A stretch of 64,000 nucleotides of DNA from Nitzschia sp. DOCU1 (lineage: Eukaryota; Bacillariophyta; Bacillariophyceae; Bacillariales; Bacillariaceae): contig OX595986.1 in assembly GCA_951394045.1 (NCBI GenBank), positions 62,001 through 126,000 on the forward strand, written 5' to 3'. A model generated the notes under the pieces. That model made no database searches. It worked only from the letters and a program-made list of their open reading frames with translations, and had not been told where the DNA came from. Below, piece by piece: positions 11,801 through 21,461 of the stretch (its first letter is position 1; each line of letters begins with the position of its first letter). The translations under genes and the position numbers were made by a program.

Positions 11801-11919
11801 ATTTCGTCGGAGATGATGGCACCGGAGATGATTTCGTCGGAGATGATGGCGCCGGAGACGATTTCGTCGGAGATGATGGCACCGGAGATGATTTCGTCGG
11901 AGATGACGGCGGCTTTTAG
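5887..11919 (+). CDS. giant secreted protein of about ten CxGC modules with acidic Gly-Asp tail
   Basis: Single exon, 2010 residues. The ATG at 5887 begins a good signal peptide (MKVSGTFLLLLAAFPPSGAQ); the frame opens earlier at a GTG that is not needed. The protein is a string of roughly ten degenerate modules of about 170-200 residues. Each has a CDP-x-[YF]R-like start, a short beta-like run ending in C-x-[GY]-C (CAGC, CLGC, CRGC, CNYC, CRGC, CQGC, CRGC, CSGC, CRGC, CRAGC), an RRL dibasic site, then a C-[YFL]-C motif (CYCD, CYCP, CFCP, CLCE) and an amphipathic helix (FEAALQAAV, FVAALQQSI). Several NxS/T sites are present. It ends in an Asp-rich segment with a 10-residue repeat GDDFVGDDGA. 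No family is recognised. Secretion is likely. Function is unknown; wall, adhesive or ion-binding roles are guesses. It follows another secreted Cys-repeat gene on the same strand. Confidence 0.85.
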   Translation: MKVSGTFLLLLAAFPPSGAQEGTNTTDCEPLLPLNSTNTTSFFLADFIGKPGLVLTEDLDALEASFVEAFTLVADDCWILTSIDFVSTPPYSYNENDASFLQPTLPNRDFSYIIMAEADCAGCTSSKKLLHVDSPTTSSSTLADVELSQVTDDFLDENGCQKEFVCQPPPRNRLLAQWRAIFEATPHSEAISSIFNLQPLEYDTEDKTCDPDTFAKFASKVVVSFAPTDEGFDLNGNETDSNSTLAQQLAIVANLFQESYLAANDWNQDICDPLYRQVVSVRASLNFDASRYTNLKDPDPNLIFVDFYAAGFCLGCELETNLFSDHDLDLEELNTRRLRRLQEEENVTEDLLFTDGELACLCPLDDANRGISTTALERRGPNEAEFLKRFRQALSDVTFVGLAEEIFEVDPAICEDEIVDFQQTVVVDYIPADPYQDPTPNDILMLEMGYVFMYNVLAEQLCDPHYRTMESASILRTETVSGQDEFGNSTVVSWKVEMQLQGRCRGCDAATVSVYEMPTSQTTSIRALEESKVVQSLMDNKELMLSRVTPEEHRSLVLRRLATCYCDTSAAYQQRGPREAEVMMLYRSYIESLMLASIPSVGRCNYGQVFETTFVASVANNATDISEENVEEMGQSILSILRELYSPEGNFCSVQFRDFQRVRAQIAAGFNPRDFGYVVSRRKMQNMELAPSSTPGLSPPPSQLPSSSPTYIDLNTYVMMTVSGICNYCHGVPILTGQEFVAATRQLGMGAPGRQLQEQVEGAPLSNCYCPIESTTTNDSYNKITIETAFSTALLEGSGSAIDLEHMYEVNTVPCEGETTDFQGQDMVIQIATNKTFTRAQVQVFARLVRRTYKRLSAMYCDPFERSLDRLTFEEAMGIDKPSSTCNEYRLRFSVGATCRGCVDGTSMLDETSDYDRLRRLSGMVDETVVTYPFRESSIEMVSAVRRRLQGSNTCYCDQKTVANRVPNRIEFEAALQAAVAASDGPLGQILCNVSVPPQTIASPAPSAAPTKKICSVTLPDEFFASLLVTTVEMPTAERIDLLADLIVETYNEINELHYSPCDLEYRLISNVTVDPNFNRRRLKEDHVRASSVTHVRLRSNHPARDLAISEDNGMSILYSVQVLCQGCPPDTGLFGQPVISKEEFSAVFRRKASALDTNSTVLENVQEVETKDCPADITQFETVILLELTQKPCLLGFDFSGSDADFAQVEQAVVNTYNSMIQSYCDPFFRNLDGSQIVRFGENTTAGNLPVEIRVRGTCRGCDPINVDLYSIPSSTVAAAQAATSGRSLLTSDVKAFKAPAAPRRLVDLANCYCDVQAIGDRAPFESEFVAALQQSIRALNLTCIDAVEDCLFGTTFQTAIVLSFPRDELLQSGNLTKTLEEQFKATVNDLYKVTEGSCNPEFRTVDSVQAFIGLNTNINETRRSLQAQTSSPSAAPTVTVSPSSLFDGQPTPPSGIESNNEVPVIMFVTGLCSGCSNDITTSNQVSERRSKRDLQEGFGPFNVSSNCFCPINSTLQVGQVDAATLRNSYQQNLQADSVSLALNTDIEERRWVYCDEDVNDFETSFIFSFSGFANATAGEINTIASLVQTTYNDLADSYCDPLLIRLETVIASDFYPVRKRRQLQDDCALFNVEFFAIGSCRGCDDGQAILSPDILRRVLESVDISSPITKDRPTKAPKDSYKDTPSSRTPENQGSRQKRKRRRLEGSDECLCEADAIDTSSPSVRKFTLDYQNVVANSPDLPNICAFIAVEEQQPDICDLSVIGDQFVTSLTLTLAVDESVGYSSLALENAVFDGYNDFVDSEYDSCDQDYTKVFYVEAGDGTRRLEKAPQVPSARNLQSYSFSTIDFVLYGLCRAGCEEDNLEKALPLIVEYIERLFFVEFVVGFEEFGYGTLIPTQEFFNDDDFFFDDDAFAAAAFTDDQFMIDDGIDDGVGVDDDGFLGDDGFGDDGGVGDDGAVDDFVGDDGAGDDFVGDDGTGDDFVGDDGAGDDFVGDDGTGDDFVGDDGGF
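11761..11913 (+). repeat. 30-bp coding minisatellite (GDDFVGDDG[AT])
   Basis: About five tandem near-identical 30-bp units at the extreme 3' end of the CxGC gene, encoding an acidic decapeptide. Units alternate GCC and ACC at one codon (Ala/Thr), which suggests higher-order two-unit duplication. The stop codon follows directly. Confidence 0.9.
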
Positions 11920-13448
11920 ACGATGGTCATCTTTCTATGTTTCAACGCTTGTGCAAGCAAGTGTCTCGTGTATTGTTGCATCAATAGGATGTTTTAGTAG
12001 GTTACATGAAATGTTTGTTCCAGTCACAGGGCAAATGGATAACACGGTTTGCCTCCAATTCTAGCTGAACCAATGCCGGGACAACAAGATTCTGTTCCGT
12101 CTGAAGATAAATAGTGAAAAGAAGACTGCTGGTAGCACGCAGTCCACCCCTGCCGCAAACCATCATCTCGTGTTGAACCAAATGCATGGAAGGCATGCTA
12201 CAGCTAGAAAGCATAATAGGCGACGTCTTGCATACATGCAAACCATAAGGATGGTTACGACCGTTGGTGTCCCTAGCTAGTATCTAGTATTTCATTCGTC
12301 GTGAGGCAATCGGGGGGTGCTGAAGTATGGCGAAGCACCACGCAACAGGGCTTCGTTGGAGACATATTTACATAACGAAAAAGGCCGAAGGCTCATCTAC
12401 AGGCGCAGATCCCAAGGGATGGCGAATGTCCTAAAAGGATGCATGCCGACTACGATCGCAATCGATCTCAACTTGTTGGCTACCGCCGCCCTGGAACGAA
12501 TGATCGGCTCGACTTCTTGGGGCCTCCTGCTGCTCCTAGCAAACTAGAATGGTGGGCAGTACTGAAACGAATCACCTGCAATGAATGATGTCGCTATTAA
12601 CCTCCGTCTCCTGACCCCTCGTGCAACAGCAGCCCACAAGAAGAAGCAGACCGAGGGGGACGAATTCCTGGTGCTTGACCATGGCGACACCAGATAAAAC
12701 CCAATCACGAGGCTACTAGCACTAGCCAGCCACTTGCCTCCTGCTTTCCAACCCTTATCTTGTTTTCCTTCACAACATGCTAGAATCTACTCTACTAGTA
12801 GGAGCTGCTAGTAGAGGGTCGTGCTTGCCATTACCGAATTTAGAGCCGAATCCGCCGCTCAATGCCAGAACTTTCTACCACCACGTCGTCCAGGCTTATT
12901 GCTTGGGCACTAATCTGCAATAGGGCAATTCTTTTCAACTTTATGTTGTCGGAGGATCCTTCCGCCGATGATCCTGAAAGATGCACGTGGCTCTACGTCA
13001 CGAAAGACACATGGGCAATAACAAATACTCGGTTAAAAGAAGCGGAGGCATAGTTATTCTTGGATTCTACTCCGCGAATCATGTGTGCCTCCCAAATTCT
13101 GCGCGCTTCTATTCCTTCTCCGGATTCTCAGGGTCGTTAAGTATGAATCTACAGTTGGGCCCCTACTACCGTAACAGAGACAAAACGACGCTTCAATGCA
13201 TGGTCGTGGTTTCTTCGGCATATCTCCGTCGTTGACATTTCTCGCTTTTCCTTTGCCTTCGGTGCGGAGCACCGCATCATCGAAAATGCTGGCAGGAATC
13301 CGGTATCGCTACACACCGGACCCTACTCCACACCGCGGAGAATACCTTCAACTTTCGCCCCATCTGCGCCACCTTGCGCTCTATCGTCCTCCCTTGGCGA
13401 CGATCCTCTTGTTCCCCTTTGTTGCTATTGAATAGGAGCGGCAACAAA
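11920..13448. other. intergenic, no gene supported
   Basis: 1.5 kb with only short open frames that show no domain, signal peptide or splice continuity. A CTACTAGTAGGAGC run lies at about 12790-12815. The last part presumably holds the promoter and leader of the histidine kinase gene. Confidence 0.55.
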
Positions 13449-16400
13449 ATGAACATGATAGACGATGCGAGCAGTAGCTTCCCTAGTAGAAACCCTCACC
13501 AGAGTGCTTCTGTGGGAGGTCGCTCGAACAAGAGCTTTTCCATATCGGATTCGAGTTGCAAGGCCTCAGAACTGAGTGTGTCCCACCTCGGGGAATCTCT
13601 CGTAAGTTTCTTCGCCGACGGTAAGGGGGTCAGCGACGTCCTTCTGCCGCCTTCAGGGAGGAAGAAAGCAATGAGAATAAGAGTCATCAATGAACAAAGT
13701 CAGCGCTCAAAGGATCTGGTGGTCGACATTAGTTCTTCTCGGAACCTATACGATGCCGTCTATGACAACCAGGTCGTGAAAGATGCCCATGTTCGCAAGT
13801 GGGGGCCGACGGTCGTGCAACAAGTGAAAAGCAAGACCTCTGAGATCCACTGTGCAGTGTGGGATGATGTTGTGGGAAACCCATGCCACGTCTTTTCGAT
13901 AGACGAATTGAAGCAAACGAGTACGAAGCAACTGTACGAGCTAGTTCCTGAAATCGACCTCATCAAACTCGTTCTGCAGTGCTTGGACAAGGAACAAATT
14001 CAGAGGCGACAACGGTCGTCCTTCACGGAAGAGATGAAAAGCAACGAAGATCTACCCATATTTTCTGACCCAGTGCGTAGACAGAGTGCTAGCAGACCTT
14101 CTTCTCAGAATGCAGATGCTCAGGATCCCGCCGCCGCCAAAGTGTCTAGGTGCCCTTTTTCTGGGACCGTTGTGGATTCCAAGCTTTTGGAGCAGTTTAA
14201 AGAGCATATTGCTGCCCAGCAGCATAAAGACGATGATTCGTCATCATCAGAGTCCATGGAAGACCCGCTCCCCGTGATAGGGGTTTCCCAAGGGGGTTCG
14301 GGGCAAGCGGAGGGCAGACGCACCGATGATGGAGTGACACATTCTGGAACCAACCAGCGAGACCAAGGTGCGGAAGACAGCGAATATTGTCCCGACTCGT
14401 TTACTGCTACTATCAGATCAGACTCGACGATAGGAGAGGATTCTTTCCTTCACGACCACCGCGACACGTTAGATATCCCGTCACACATTGGACTTCGCGT
14501 CACAAATCAAATTTCTCTTCGGAGCAAAGACTTATTGGTGCCGATTAGTGAAGAGCACAACCTATATGATTCGGTGTACAACAACCAGGCTCTCAAGGAC
14601 GCTCATGTCCGAAAGTGGGGTTCGCAGGTTGTGCGCGATGTGAAGGCGGATATAGCAGAAATCAAAATGGCAATTTGGGATGAACCCAACGGAAAGCCCT
14701 TGCATGTGTTTGCCGTGGAAGAACTGAAAACCACTTCCACCCTACAACTTCACAATATGATCGCCGGTAGCTTCAAGAATGTACATTTAATGCTTCAATG
14801 TGTGAGCAAGCTGGTTGCTGCTGCTACGCCGGAAGAAGATCTCTCGGCTCAAGCCAAGTCTTCCGACGAGAGTTGGACGTCTTCAGCTTCTGGGAGGACG
14901 GGCCACCGGGATTATACTGCTGATCTGGTCACCAGTAGGAGAAAAGAAGATTCCGCCTTACCTGTGGACCTACTTTCTGGGAGCATGCGAACAGTATCCT
15001 TTAGTGCCGACCCGCCCGGTAGCGTGGGCGATACTCTTCTTTCGTTGGAACTAGACTTCGACTCATCGACTGGGGAGGCTACCCCTATAATTCCAACCGA
15101 GCAGAAGAATAGTCTTAGAATACGGATTTGCAACCGGGCTAGCAACCGATGCAAGGACCTTGTGGTTGACATCAGCGACAACCTCAATTTGTATGATGCG
15201 GTGTACAACAATAGATGGGTGAAAGAGGCGCATGTGCGTAAATGGGGACCGCGGGTGGTTGAAGAAGTCAAGAACAAAACTTCAGAAATTCAGGTTGTAG
15301 TATGGGACGACGATTCTGCACGGCCCTGGAAAACTCTTACGATCGATGAGTTGCGGACAACGACAACAAGGGACCTCTACGAAGCTGTTCCGGAATCGTC
15401 AGATCTGGTAAAACTATTCCTGGAATGCGTAAAAGTGAGTCAACCTGAACCTGAAGCGCCTGTTTTTCCGTCTTTACGCTTGGAGAATGGAAAACCCCAA
15501 TCAACGGCAATGATGCGTTCCTCGAAGAGTGAAAGCTGCTTAAAGCGAAGTAATTTGGCGAAGAAGACAACGCGCCTTAATCACATGACAGTTTCGTCGA
15601 TGACAACAGCGTCCAACGGATCGAACGAAAGGTTGTCCTCCATGGACTCTTCGGTAGCATCATCGCATGGAAGGCGGCAACTGTCGCATGATTTCTGGAA
15701 CACACTCGCCGCTGTGTCTGATCACAACAACACTTCAGCAGGACGGGCGCGGCCTCGGCGGAAAGCCCGAAGAGTGGACATTGACGCGTTTCTGATGAAA
15801 TCCCAAAAGCTAGCTGCAGGAAGAAGTTTATCATCTGATGATTTGGCTACAAACTTCAACGCCAAATGGGACGGCGCGATGAACTCGCCGAAACCTACGA
15901 AGGCTGCGGATTCAACGCTTTCTTCCAAGGTACAACGCTTCCTTCAACTGTCCGAGAGCCAGTTCAAAGAGCGTGGCTCTGACAAGAGTTTGGGTGATGC
16001 GAACGATGCTCCCCCGGAAGACCGTATGAAAGAATTTATGCGGCTATGCAATGCCAAGAAATCGGCCTCCTATCAAAGCAAAGATATGCTCGACGAGCAT
16101 TTTCAAAGTCCTACGCATGGGACGGGAAATGCAAAGTTTCCTCCTTTTGTGCAAACTGCGTCGGTTCGAGAGAATCCCTTGCTGAGTCGCGTAAGCTCGA
16201 TCACGTTACAAGACCAAAGATCCAACTTACTCTCGACCATGCGCGGAGCGCCCAATGCTACCTTCATATCGGGGCCCAGAGCGAAGGATGCAGAGTTGTC
16301 AACGCTTGACATAGCTAAAGCTGCGATTGCCAAGAGTAATGAACTGGGTACCCCACCGGCTCGTGCAAAGAATTCAAAAGTTTCAGACAGGATCAGTCGT

Positions 16401-19400
16401 TTTTTGAGGTTCTCTCAACCTGATATGCATGCCGCGGGTGCAGAATTCAGCAAAAACATGCCCAACGAGACCGGAATTCTCCACTCTTCGGTCTCAAGTT
16501 GTGGCCTAAAATCCGGTCTCCATTCGTCCTTGGATTCACTCAACGAAGACTCTCGCTATACCTCTCCTGTCATTCCGAAGAGGATATTGAAACTTACGGA
16601 GACTACGGCCGATATACCACCAATTGCAGAAATTAAAGTTTTTAAAGGTGAAGGTGGCAGGCCAGTTCCTGCATCGGCTACCGGAGGAATCTCTCTTTCG
16701 CCTGAACTGGTGAAAGAGGTTTTCCCTTACCATGTTGTCCTAGACTCGGGCTTTCGCATTCTTCAGGTTGGAAACAATCTTGCGAACTTCATTGACGAAG
16801 ATTCGCTAATTGGAAGGATTGTTAGCGATATTTTGATGGTCACCAGTCCAATACCTATGTTTGGCAAGTGGGACTGGAACATTTTGGACAAGATGAGGGA
16901 CAAGACTATTTTTCTTGAGTCTGTAATCACAGCATCGTCGAATACCAAGGTCAAAATCAAGGGTACCATTATCGAAATTGCATCCAGTCCCCGGATGGTC
17001 ATGCTTGCTTTGTTCCCGAATGTCAAGAATCTGTCCGAGCTGGAAAGTATGGACCTCTCAATGGCCGATCTGCCCCTTCATAGCTGCCAGCGTGAAGCTG
17101 TGTTGCTCGGAGAGCACAGCAAGTCAGAAGTGAAGCTGACAAATCACCTCGACCAGCTCCACCGTGACCTAATCAATTCGATGGAAAAGCAGATCGAAGA
17201 TCGAACGAATGAATTAGCCAGTGCGAATCAAGAGCTGGAGCGAGCCAACTCTCAACTTGCAATGCAGTCTGCGCGTCAGCTCGAGCATTTTGCTTGCATG
17301 AGCCACGAGATCCGAACCCCTTTAAATTGTATCGTCGGTATGTCATCGCTTCTTCTAGACGACGCCGATGATATGGACCCGATGCATGCGGACTCAATTC
17401 GTATGATCAACACAAGCGGGGACTTGCTGAAGGCTGTCGTCGATGACGTTCTCGATTATGCGAAACTGGGTAAGTTGCGCCGTCCCTCATCACATTTCAA
17501 CACGTTTGCCCCACATTCGTACCACGCTCACTTCTGCCATTTCGCCACCCCGTTAACCTAGAATCTGGAAGTTTTGAGGTGGATATCAAACCGACGAACT
17601 TGCAGGATACTCTTGCAAGCGTTGTTCATTCGATTTCTCAGAAAGTCCAAGAGAAGAACATTCGACTGCGGACGCATTTTTCGGCAACTCTGCCTCTCGT
17701 GCTGGAAACAGACTCGCGGCGACTTCAACAAGTTTTGTTCAACCTTTTGGGTAACGCCGGAAAGTTCTCGAAGAAAGACAGTGTAATTGATCTATCAGTT
17801 GATCTGATGACTGGACCGCTGAAGCAGGAAGAAGGACAACCAGTCAAGTACAGCCCAAGCGGGAAAATCATTCGATTTTCAGTAAAGGACTACGGAAAAG
17901 GCATTGACAAGAAAGATTTCAAGACAATTTTTGAACCATTTTCTCAGGCTAGCAAAGAAACACAGAATCTTTACGGCGGTACCGGGCTGGGGTTAAGTAT
18001 TACTTCGAAACTTGTCCATAGGCTTGGAGGCACGGTCGGCCTTGATTCTGAGCCTGGGATGTTTACCGAGTTCACAGTTGACTTGCCTTTTATCGGTATA
18101 CCCGTTGATGTGGTTGGTGTCAGGAGGAAGCTTGAGCCTACAACCATTGTGTTGGTCGAAACTCCCAAAAAATTCGACTATTCGTTCTCGGACTATCCAA
18201 TCCGGGCTGAACCTGCTTCTTTCAATGGCGAGGTTGTGAGAATCTTCGGATTGGACGTCTCTCAATGCTCCTCCATGGATGAAGCGTACGAGCTCGTCCG
18301 CAGCCGGAACGGGCTGGACGGAAAATCGAACTTTGCTTTCTTGGTGCACGAAAGTCTGTATGACTTTGAAGCGACTTCGAAATTGGACGCGACCATCGGG
18401 CGGTCAGGCTACACGTTAATGACATTTGGGCCGAACTACGCCATTCAAGAAACCAAGGCATGGCATTTCAAGTCACTCCTCGGCTTTTTCCCGGCCGCTT
18501 TGCTTGAGGCGATTGCTCAGAATATTGTTACCCAGGATCTTGACCACGTGCCAGGGAATGATGAGTTCGACTCTCCAGAATTAGAAACTGTGTTGGAAAA
18601 CACCGATTCATCACTGAATTCCGAACTACAAGCAGACAAAAGCGAGGAAACGGAACAACATACTGGTTCCAACGGAGGGCTGTTCGCCCCTCTGCTTTCC
18701 GAAACCATGGGCGCGGTGTCTGTTCCTTCCAAAGAGGCGATTAAAGGCTATAATGGCAGCGCACAACCGGAAAATCCAGGCCAAGACAAATACGATGAGC
18801 TGAAGGTCGAGAAGTCAGGACCATCCACGCAAGTTACTTCGGCCCAAGGTGGACTATTTTCATCCCTCGCTGCTGAAAAGGAAGAAGGATCGGGCGCCCC
18901 AGGTGGATTGTTCGCCGCCCTGCTAAATCAAGGAGATTCATTGGTAGACAAAAAGAGTACGGTCCAAGGCGACAGCGATGAGTTGCCGACTAATACGCGA
19001 ACCCAGGCTACTCCTTCTCGCGAGCCCCCTTCAACAAGAGGTCTCTTTGCCTCGCTCTCCGGCACGAACATTCTGGAAGACAAACCTGCTGCACCAAGAC
19101 CAGCCGATACCAGTCCAAAAACAGGGGACGGGTTGTTCGCGCCCTTGAAAAAGGCGGATGGTGGCGTCGTTGTACCGGAACGCGACACCCGTTCGAAAAG
19201 TCCCATTCCGACCCCTCTAAAGGAAAAACGCTTGCCACTTGGAAGACAAGCATCGAAAATGAAGCTAGCACCTCCAAAGCGCGATCTCAAGGTTTTGTAT
19301 GCCGAGGACAATTTGGTGAATCAAAAGGTATTGTCTAGAGTATTGAGTCGGGCGGGCATTGACGACATTACGATCGTGGACAATGGCCAAAAGGCAGTCG

Positions 19401-20713
19401 ATATTTGCGCAACGTCGACCTTCGACTGTATATTCATGGATATGCAGATGCCGATTATGGACGGTATGGAAGCAACAAAGATAATCGTAGAGAGAGATCC
19501 CACGGCTTTCGTGCTTTTTGTTTCGGCTCATGCTCTGGACGAATACAAGACCCAAGCGGAAGCTGTCGGTGCCAAAGGTTTCTTCTCCAAACCTTTTCGA
19601 ACCAGTGACATTGAGGCCGTCTTGGACGGCTTGAGTAAGAGGAATCGTCTAAGCGCTGTGGATGCAACTCCGGGCAAGGCGGTCGAATCCAACACGGAAG
19701 AACGCGATGAATCAGGCACACCAAGCGAGGGAAAGAAGACTTCCCTGGAACCCCAGAATGAGTCCAGTACAAAGCCAAACGATGCAACGCCCACTGTTTC
19801 GCAGCACCAGCAGACCAAGGCAGTCGCCGTGGCACGTAATTTGAAGGTTCTTTATGCGGAAGACAATCAAGTCAACCAAAAGGTTTTGGCCCGAGTTCTG
19901 AATCGCGCGGGTGTTACTGATATCACCATTGTTGACAATGGCCAGCAGGCTGTCGATATTTGTCTTACGCAAACGTTTGACGTTATTTTTATGGATATGG
20001 AGATGCTTGTTTTGTCCGGGATGGAAGCTTGCACCCAGATCGTTGCCCGTAATCCTCAGGCTTGCGTGGTATTTGTCACTGCGCATACTCTTGAGGTATT
20101 CAAGGCCGCTGCCGATGCTGCAGGAGCGACGAGTTATATTACCAAGCCATTCCGTTTGAATGATGTGGAGTCTTTGTTGGATCGTCTCAATTTGGTGGGT
20201 AGTAGTTGCGGAACCAAGGACGATGCATCAGGGTCAGCATCCGCGCCAGCAGTCGAGGAGCCGACACCTGCTCCCACAGTAGTAGCGTCGAAGGCAGAGG
20301 TCCCCTCTCACGCCACTGCCGCAAAGGGTAAGGCGCCAGTCGCGAAACGAAACCTCAAAGTTTTGTATGCCGAAGACAATTTGGTGAATCAAAAGGTCTT
20401 GTCCCGCGTTTTGAATCGCGCTGGTATTGAGGACATCACCATCGTTGACAACGGCAAGTCAGCCGTCGACATGTATGGTTCTGAACACTACGATATCGTA
20501 TTCATGGATATGCAGATGCCTATAATGGACGGTATGGAAGCCTGCAAACAAATTGTCAAGCACGATCCTTCGGCCATGGTGATTTTTGTCACGGCTCACG
20601 CCTTGGATGAATTCAAGAATCAGGCCGTGAGCATTGGCGCAAAAGGCTTTATCTCCAAGCCGTTTCGGCTCGGCGATATTCAACGAATTTTGGACGAGTT
20701 GAATCTACACTAG
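13449..20713 (+). CDS. HNOBA-containing hybrid histidine kinase with three receiver domains
   Basis: Two exons, 13449..17469 and 17562..20713 (92-bp intron, split Glu codon), give 2390 residues. The order is as follows. Three copies of an unrecognised module of about 105 residues lie near 74-185, 345-455 and 555-662, all containing LYD[AS]VY.N and AHVRKWG. A Ser-rich linker follows. An HNOBA-type domain lies near 1084-1222 (FPYHVVLDSGFRILQVG ... DLPLHSCQREAVLLGE), as found in soluble guanylate cyclases. Then come a signalling helix, HisKA with SHEIRTP near 1285, and HATPase_c with N and G boxes (NLLGNAGKF, DYGKGI, GGTGLGLSI). A linker carries five GLF[AS]xL motifs (about 1710-1870). Three receiver domains (about 1912-2035, 2099-2217, 2270-2390) all keep YAEDN, FMDM and KPF. 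Autophosphorylation and phosphorelay are expected. No heme (HNOB) domain or transmembrane helix is seen, so it is probably cytosolic. The ATG at 13449 is the first in frame. Confidence 0.9.
13665..15435 (+). repeat. three coding copies of a novel ~105-residue module
   Basis: Copies lie at about 13665-14000, 14485-14815 and 15113-15435 inside the histidine kinase gene. Shared positions include RSKDL/RCKDL, NLYD[AS]VY, [KE]AHVRKWG, EI..A/V[IV]WD, EEL/DEL, T[ST]T and L.L.C. The copies are separated by long low-complexity linkers, so they look like folded units, not a linear repeat. Confidence 0.85.
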
Positions 20714-21461
20714 CTACAGATCTAAGAACTTTATAAAGCAGCTTAGATAAATCAACAATCTTGGGCTTGCCTGTGGCCCGCGCTATCATTTACGATCGAT
20801 AGGGATCATTGGCGCTCGAGTACAGCAGAGAACATTTTCCACGGAGACAACCACCACCCAAATGAAGCTTTTTTGACTACACCTTGTCGAGTCTCTCGTA
20901 GCTAGCTTATTAGTTAGAGTAAAGGGCTACATTCGAGGACTCTAGCAGAGGGCGGTCCCTCTTGGGTCTTGAATTCATGCAAGCCATTTCGACTCGGCGA
21001 TATTCAACGAATTTTGGACGGATTGAATCCTACACTAGCCCACGCCTTGCATGAATTACGGACCCAAGCCGTGAGCGTTGGTGCAAAAGCTTCCATCTCC
21101 AAGCTGTTTTGGCTCCGGCTTGGTGATATTCAACGAGTTCTGGACGCATGGAATCTACACTACTAGTAGAGCTACGAACTATTGAAGATGGGGGGAGGAC
21201 GATCGCCAAGTTTGGAGCGTCGGCCGTCTCAGATCGACTGAATCGACCGGCAAAAACGAACGCATACTTTGAGTCCCGTCAAAAAGCCCGCGTAAACTAC
21301 AGTACGATGGAACCAAAAAAGTCCCGGCAAAATGCCCGCGCCCCGCCCGCCGCCGAGAGAAAAACGATGGAAGCAATGACAATGACGGAATTCGAGACGG
21401 TGCTTCATCCATAGCTCCTTTCGTATCGCTATAAGTCGACTTTGTTTGCACAATTGATAAC
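20714..21461. other. intergenic with receiver-domain remnants
   Basis: The region between the kinase stop and the LRR gene. Part is derived from the kinase 3' end (see the pseudogene at 20978-21166). The remainder shows nothing recognisable. Confidence 0.7.
20978..21166 (+). pseudogene. two decayed copies of the histidine kinase's last receiver tail
   Basis: 20978-21038 matches the final 60 bp of the kinase gene (KPFRLGDIQRILDGLN then stop-like sequence). 21041-21166 matches about the last 115 bp (HALHELRTQAVSVGAK ... LGDIQRVLDAWN). Both lie downstream of the true stop and carry substitutions and small indels. They indicate past tandem duplication of the receiver-encoding end, followed by decay. 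Confidence 0.88.

Noticed and set aside
11583..11882. Minus-strand Ser/Pro/Thr-rich open frame (SSPTK repeats)
   Set aside because: It is the antisense shadow of the Gly-Asp minisatellite in the CxGC gene; no start context or domain.
12317..12547. Small plus-strand open frame of 76 codons
   Set aside because: No signal peptide, domain, splice partner or repeat; length is expected by chance.
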